Origin: Paracoccus kondratievae
Lineage (GTDB): Bacteria > Pseudomonadota > Alphaproteobacteria > Rhodobacterales > Rhodobacteraceae
Reading direction: 5' to 3'
DNA: 64,000 nucleotides
Assembly: GCF_009301415.1 (NCBI RefSeq)
Contig: NZ_CP045072.1
Location: 1,479,001 to 1,543,000 of the forward strand
The notes under the pieces are model-generated. The model did not search any database. It had not been told where the DNA came from and saw nothing but the letters and a program-made list of their open reading frames with translations. Each line of letters opens with the position of its first letter. Positions within the stretch are counted from its first letter, which is position 1. A program made the translations under genes and the position numbers. Positions 62,147 to 64,000 of the stretch are shown piece after piece.

Positions 62147-64000
62147 TCAGGCACCCCACGGACCCGGTCGGCGCTTTTGCGCCTCGGACATCGCTTGCGG
62201 CACTTGGGCAAGGATCGCGCGACCGGCGCTGGCGATTTTTGCATCCAGCTCACGGTCACCAGTGGTGCCACGCAGATCGACCGTCAGCGAAACAGACGAT
62301 GATCCACCCCCGCCGCCACGCAATTTGTGGTTCGGGATCACCATTCCGGCCGATTTCGGGACGATGAGCTCAGGGCCCTTCTCCCCCACCACATAGGCGC
62401 GCCCGGGATCGACCGGGCCGCCCGCAGCGCGGAAACCACCGAAAAGCCCGCCGAACAGAGACGAGAAAAAACCGCCACCGCCACCACCAGCGCTTCCAAA
62501 CTGACCCATCAGGGCGTTCCTGATGCCGCTGTTGATGATATCCGCCGCGATCTGCTTGAGTACCTGCGCCAGCCCATCGCGCAGGCTCTCGCCCGCAACA
62601 AGCGCCCCCGCGAACGCATCGGCAATGCCGTCGATGGCCTGATCGAACTGTTCCTGCGCAAGCTCGGCGCGTTCCAGCTCTGCCGTCAGTTGCCCGACCT
62701 GCGCCGCCTGCGCCTCGATCCGCGCGTTCACCTCAGCATTGACCGGGATGCCCGCTTTCTTCGCTGCGTCGAGCATCTCCCATTGCGCACGGAGCCGGGC
62801 GGTTTCCTCTGCCGATTTGCCGACCAGCTGGATCTGGCGTTCGAGGTTAGTGATGTCGCGGCTGGCGTCTTCAATGATATCGGAAAACGTGGGTTCCCCC
62901 TTACCACGGCCCGCGCCGCGCTTGCGACCGCGGCCAGTCTTCTTGCTAGGCCCGCCCGATCCATTCTCCGATTGCGCAGGAGGCTGAGGGCGCGTAACCC
63001 CGTCTGGGGTTTTATCAGCCTCCTCAGCCGCAGCCTTCAGATCACTCTTTCTGCGCTCATAGTTTTCTGTAATGCCATCAAAGAACCCCTCAACAGCATC
63101 GGCGGCGGCATAAACGGTGCCGGATCCGCGATCATACCCTGAGTTATAGGCATCCGAAACGCTGCGCGACGAATAGCTGGTGGCAAGGTCAGTAGCCCTG
63201 GGTAATGAAACCGTGCCAATACCGCCCGCCAGATTGGTTCCGGACCCACCAGTTAAGCTCGCTACCGCTCCGGTTAGGGCGTCAACCTGTGCTGCCACTC
63301 CACGAACCCCACTCAACACAGTGTTGACCATGGTTTCGACTGCGCTGATCACTGCATTGATCGCAGACTGCAAAGCGCCGGTAATGGCGTCAGGTATCTT
63401 AAGAAACGCCTCCGTGACAGCGTCGGCTGCCCCTTCAAGCGCGCCGTTCATCACGGCAAGCGCGTCGATAATCGCGCCGATGGCCTCCCCAGCCGTGATC
63501 CCGGCGGCCGCAAAAGCGTCTCCAGGACCATAGATCGCCTCGCGAACCGTCGTGTTCAGGAAATCCGACAGCTGACCGAGGGCTTCAATGGCTTTCTGGG
63601 CATACTCGCTGAACGTGCCAAGTGCCGCTTGAACAGAAATGCCGATTTCCTCTGCCAGATCGGCATTGGAGCTGAGCCAAGTGCTCAGGTCCATCATGCC
63701 CTGGGCCAGCGCAGCCGTGGCCCCAAGCCCCTCATCCGCTCGGCCAATAAACGTGGTCAGAGCAGAGTTGATATTGGTCCAACCATCCGCCATCGTCGGA
63801 GCCATACGGGCAAATCCCGCATCCGCTTTTGCGGCCATATCGTCCAACGCCTGTGTAATCACGGCAGACGTAAGGCGGCCCTCCTCACCCATCTGCTTCA
63901 GCTGATCGCGGGTACCGCCCGCCGCTTTCGCAATCGCGTCCAGCAGTTCAACTGGGGCGGCTTCCCTCAACGAGCGAAGCTCATCGCCTTGCAGTACCCC
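62147..64000 (-). CDS. Phage tail tape measure protein, 3' part (5' cut by window edge)
   Basis: At least 617 residues of a tape measure protein, which sets tail length and helps DNA entry. The frame is open to the right edge and reads LQGDELRSLREAAPVELLDAI near the edge, a tape-measure core motif, with EEGRLTSAVITQALDDMAAKAD next. Following are hydrophobic helical segments, a Ser/Gly/Ala linker, a basic Gly/Lys/Arg segment (KKTGRGRKRGAGRGK) and a coiled coil (TAELERAELAQEQFDQA). The last 100 residues include GGGGGGFFSSLFGGLFGGF, a likely membrane-active segment. Its TTG-start call at 63970 is an artefact of the window edge. Confidence 0.87.
   Translation of the reverse strand, partial: GVLQGDELRSLREAAPVELLDAIAKAAGGTRDQLKQMGEEGRLTSAVITQALDDMAAKADAGFARMAPTMADGWTNINSALTTFIGRADEGLGATAALAQGMMDLSTWLSSNADLAEEIGISVQAALGTFSEYAQKAIEALGQLSDFLNTTVREAIYGPGDAFAAAGITAGEAIGAIIDALAVMNGALEGAADAVTEAFLKIPDAITGALQSAINAVISAVETMVNTVLSGVRGVAAQVDALTGAVASLTGGSGTNLAGGIGTVSLPRATDLATSYSSRSVSDAYNSGYDRGSGTVYAAADAVEGFFDGITENYERRKSDLKAAAEEADKTPDGVTRPQPPAQSENGSGGPSKKTGRGRKRGAGRGKGEPTFSDIIEDASRDITNLERQIQLVGKSAEETARLRAQWEMLDAAKKAGIPVNAEVNARIEAQAAQVGQLTAELERAELAQEQFDQAIDGIADAFAGALVAGESLRDGLAQVLKQIAADIINSGIRNALMGQFGSAGGGGGGFFSSLFGGLFGGFRAAGGPVDPGRAYVVGEKGPELIVPKSAGMVIPNHKLRGGGGGSSSVSLTVDLRGTTGDRELDAKIASAGRAILAQVPQAMSEAQKRRPGPWGA

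Larger units (their letters stand above)
44974..64000. mobile_element. Prophage (siphovirus type), partial: attL side plus late tail/lysis module
   Basis: From just after tRNA-Thr to the right edge nearly all genes are phage-type: regulators, holins, endolysin, tail fibres, tail hub and a tape measure protein. The late module is transcribed leftward, toward the tRNA. Integrase, terminase, capsid and portal genes are absent and should lie beyond 64000, which implies a prophage considerably larger than the 19 kb seen. Exact boundary is assumed at the tRNA 3' end; a second copy of that end was not found in the window. Host-like YedK (46784-47407) could alternatively place the boundary to its right. 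Confidence 0.75.

Noticed and set aside
44974..64000. CRISPR array or gene transfer agent cluster in the phage-like region
   Set aside because: No regularly spaced repeats exist, and the tail genes do not follow the known GTA order; holins, morons and fibre esterase fit a prophage.

Overview
The window is high-GC, gene-dense chromosomal DNA of an alphaproteobacterium of the Rhodobacteraceae, most probably Paracoccus. The strongest clue is a cytochrome c550 very close to the P. denitrificans protein, placed just upstream of a 558-residue aa3 oxidase subunit I (cycA-ctaD). Family-level signs agree: a Hint-domain protein, DUF2948 and UPF0262 proteins in a murA-hisD cluster, and a zwf-pgl-pgi Entner-Doudoroff operon.

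Positions 1-44,900 are core chromosome. From left to right: the 5' end of gatB; a KefB/C-type antiporter coupled to a 1040-residue Ala/Pro-rich membrane protein; a SIMPL protein; metY; a Hint protein beside a small protein with weak HlyC-like resemblance; a DUF892 ferritin-like gene with a pentanucleotide tandem repeat upstream; tRNA-Leu(GAG); metH; lipB; cycA-ctaD and a DUF2244 gene; a dimethylglycine/sarcosine dehydrogenase-like flavoprotein; a 2-hydroxyacid dehydrogenase; an SH3 protein; a methyltransferase; an M3 peptidase; a membrane-anchored MoeB; dut; and infC, which appears to start at AUA. Next come an Ala-rich anchored protein with a glycosyltransferase-like partner, a PQQ-type sugar dehydrogenase, and zwf-pgl-pgi. 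The zwf operon and the nearby edd carry matching palindromic operators, so the upper Entner-Doudoroff pathway is probably co-regulated by one LacI-type repressor. A murA-DUF2948-hisD-UPF0262-phosphatase operon closes the core part.

From tRNA-Thr(GGT) at 44,899-44,973 to the right edge the DNA looks like one end of a prophage of siphovirus type. A small rightward regulatory cluster lies next to the tRNA, with a promoter that contains a palindromic operator. A long leftward late module then reads, in order of transcription: tape measure protein (cut by the window edge), tail-tip proteins, a GNAT-like protein, the tail hub, an SGNH-esterase fibre, further fibre and collagen-like proteins, holin, endolysin and a second holin. 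Capsid, terminase and integrase genes would lie outside the window. Several A+T-richer accessory genes (morons) interrupt the module: an asparagine-synthase-like protein, a DUF3800 protein on the opposite strand, and an unrecognised 211-residue protein.

The least expected features are the five near-identical terminator-like hairpins placed just 5' of late-gene ribosome binding sites, the moron set, the AUA start of infC, and the paired zwf/edd operators. All calls come from reading the sequence and recalled family motifs; no database search was run.
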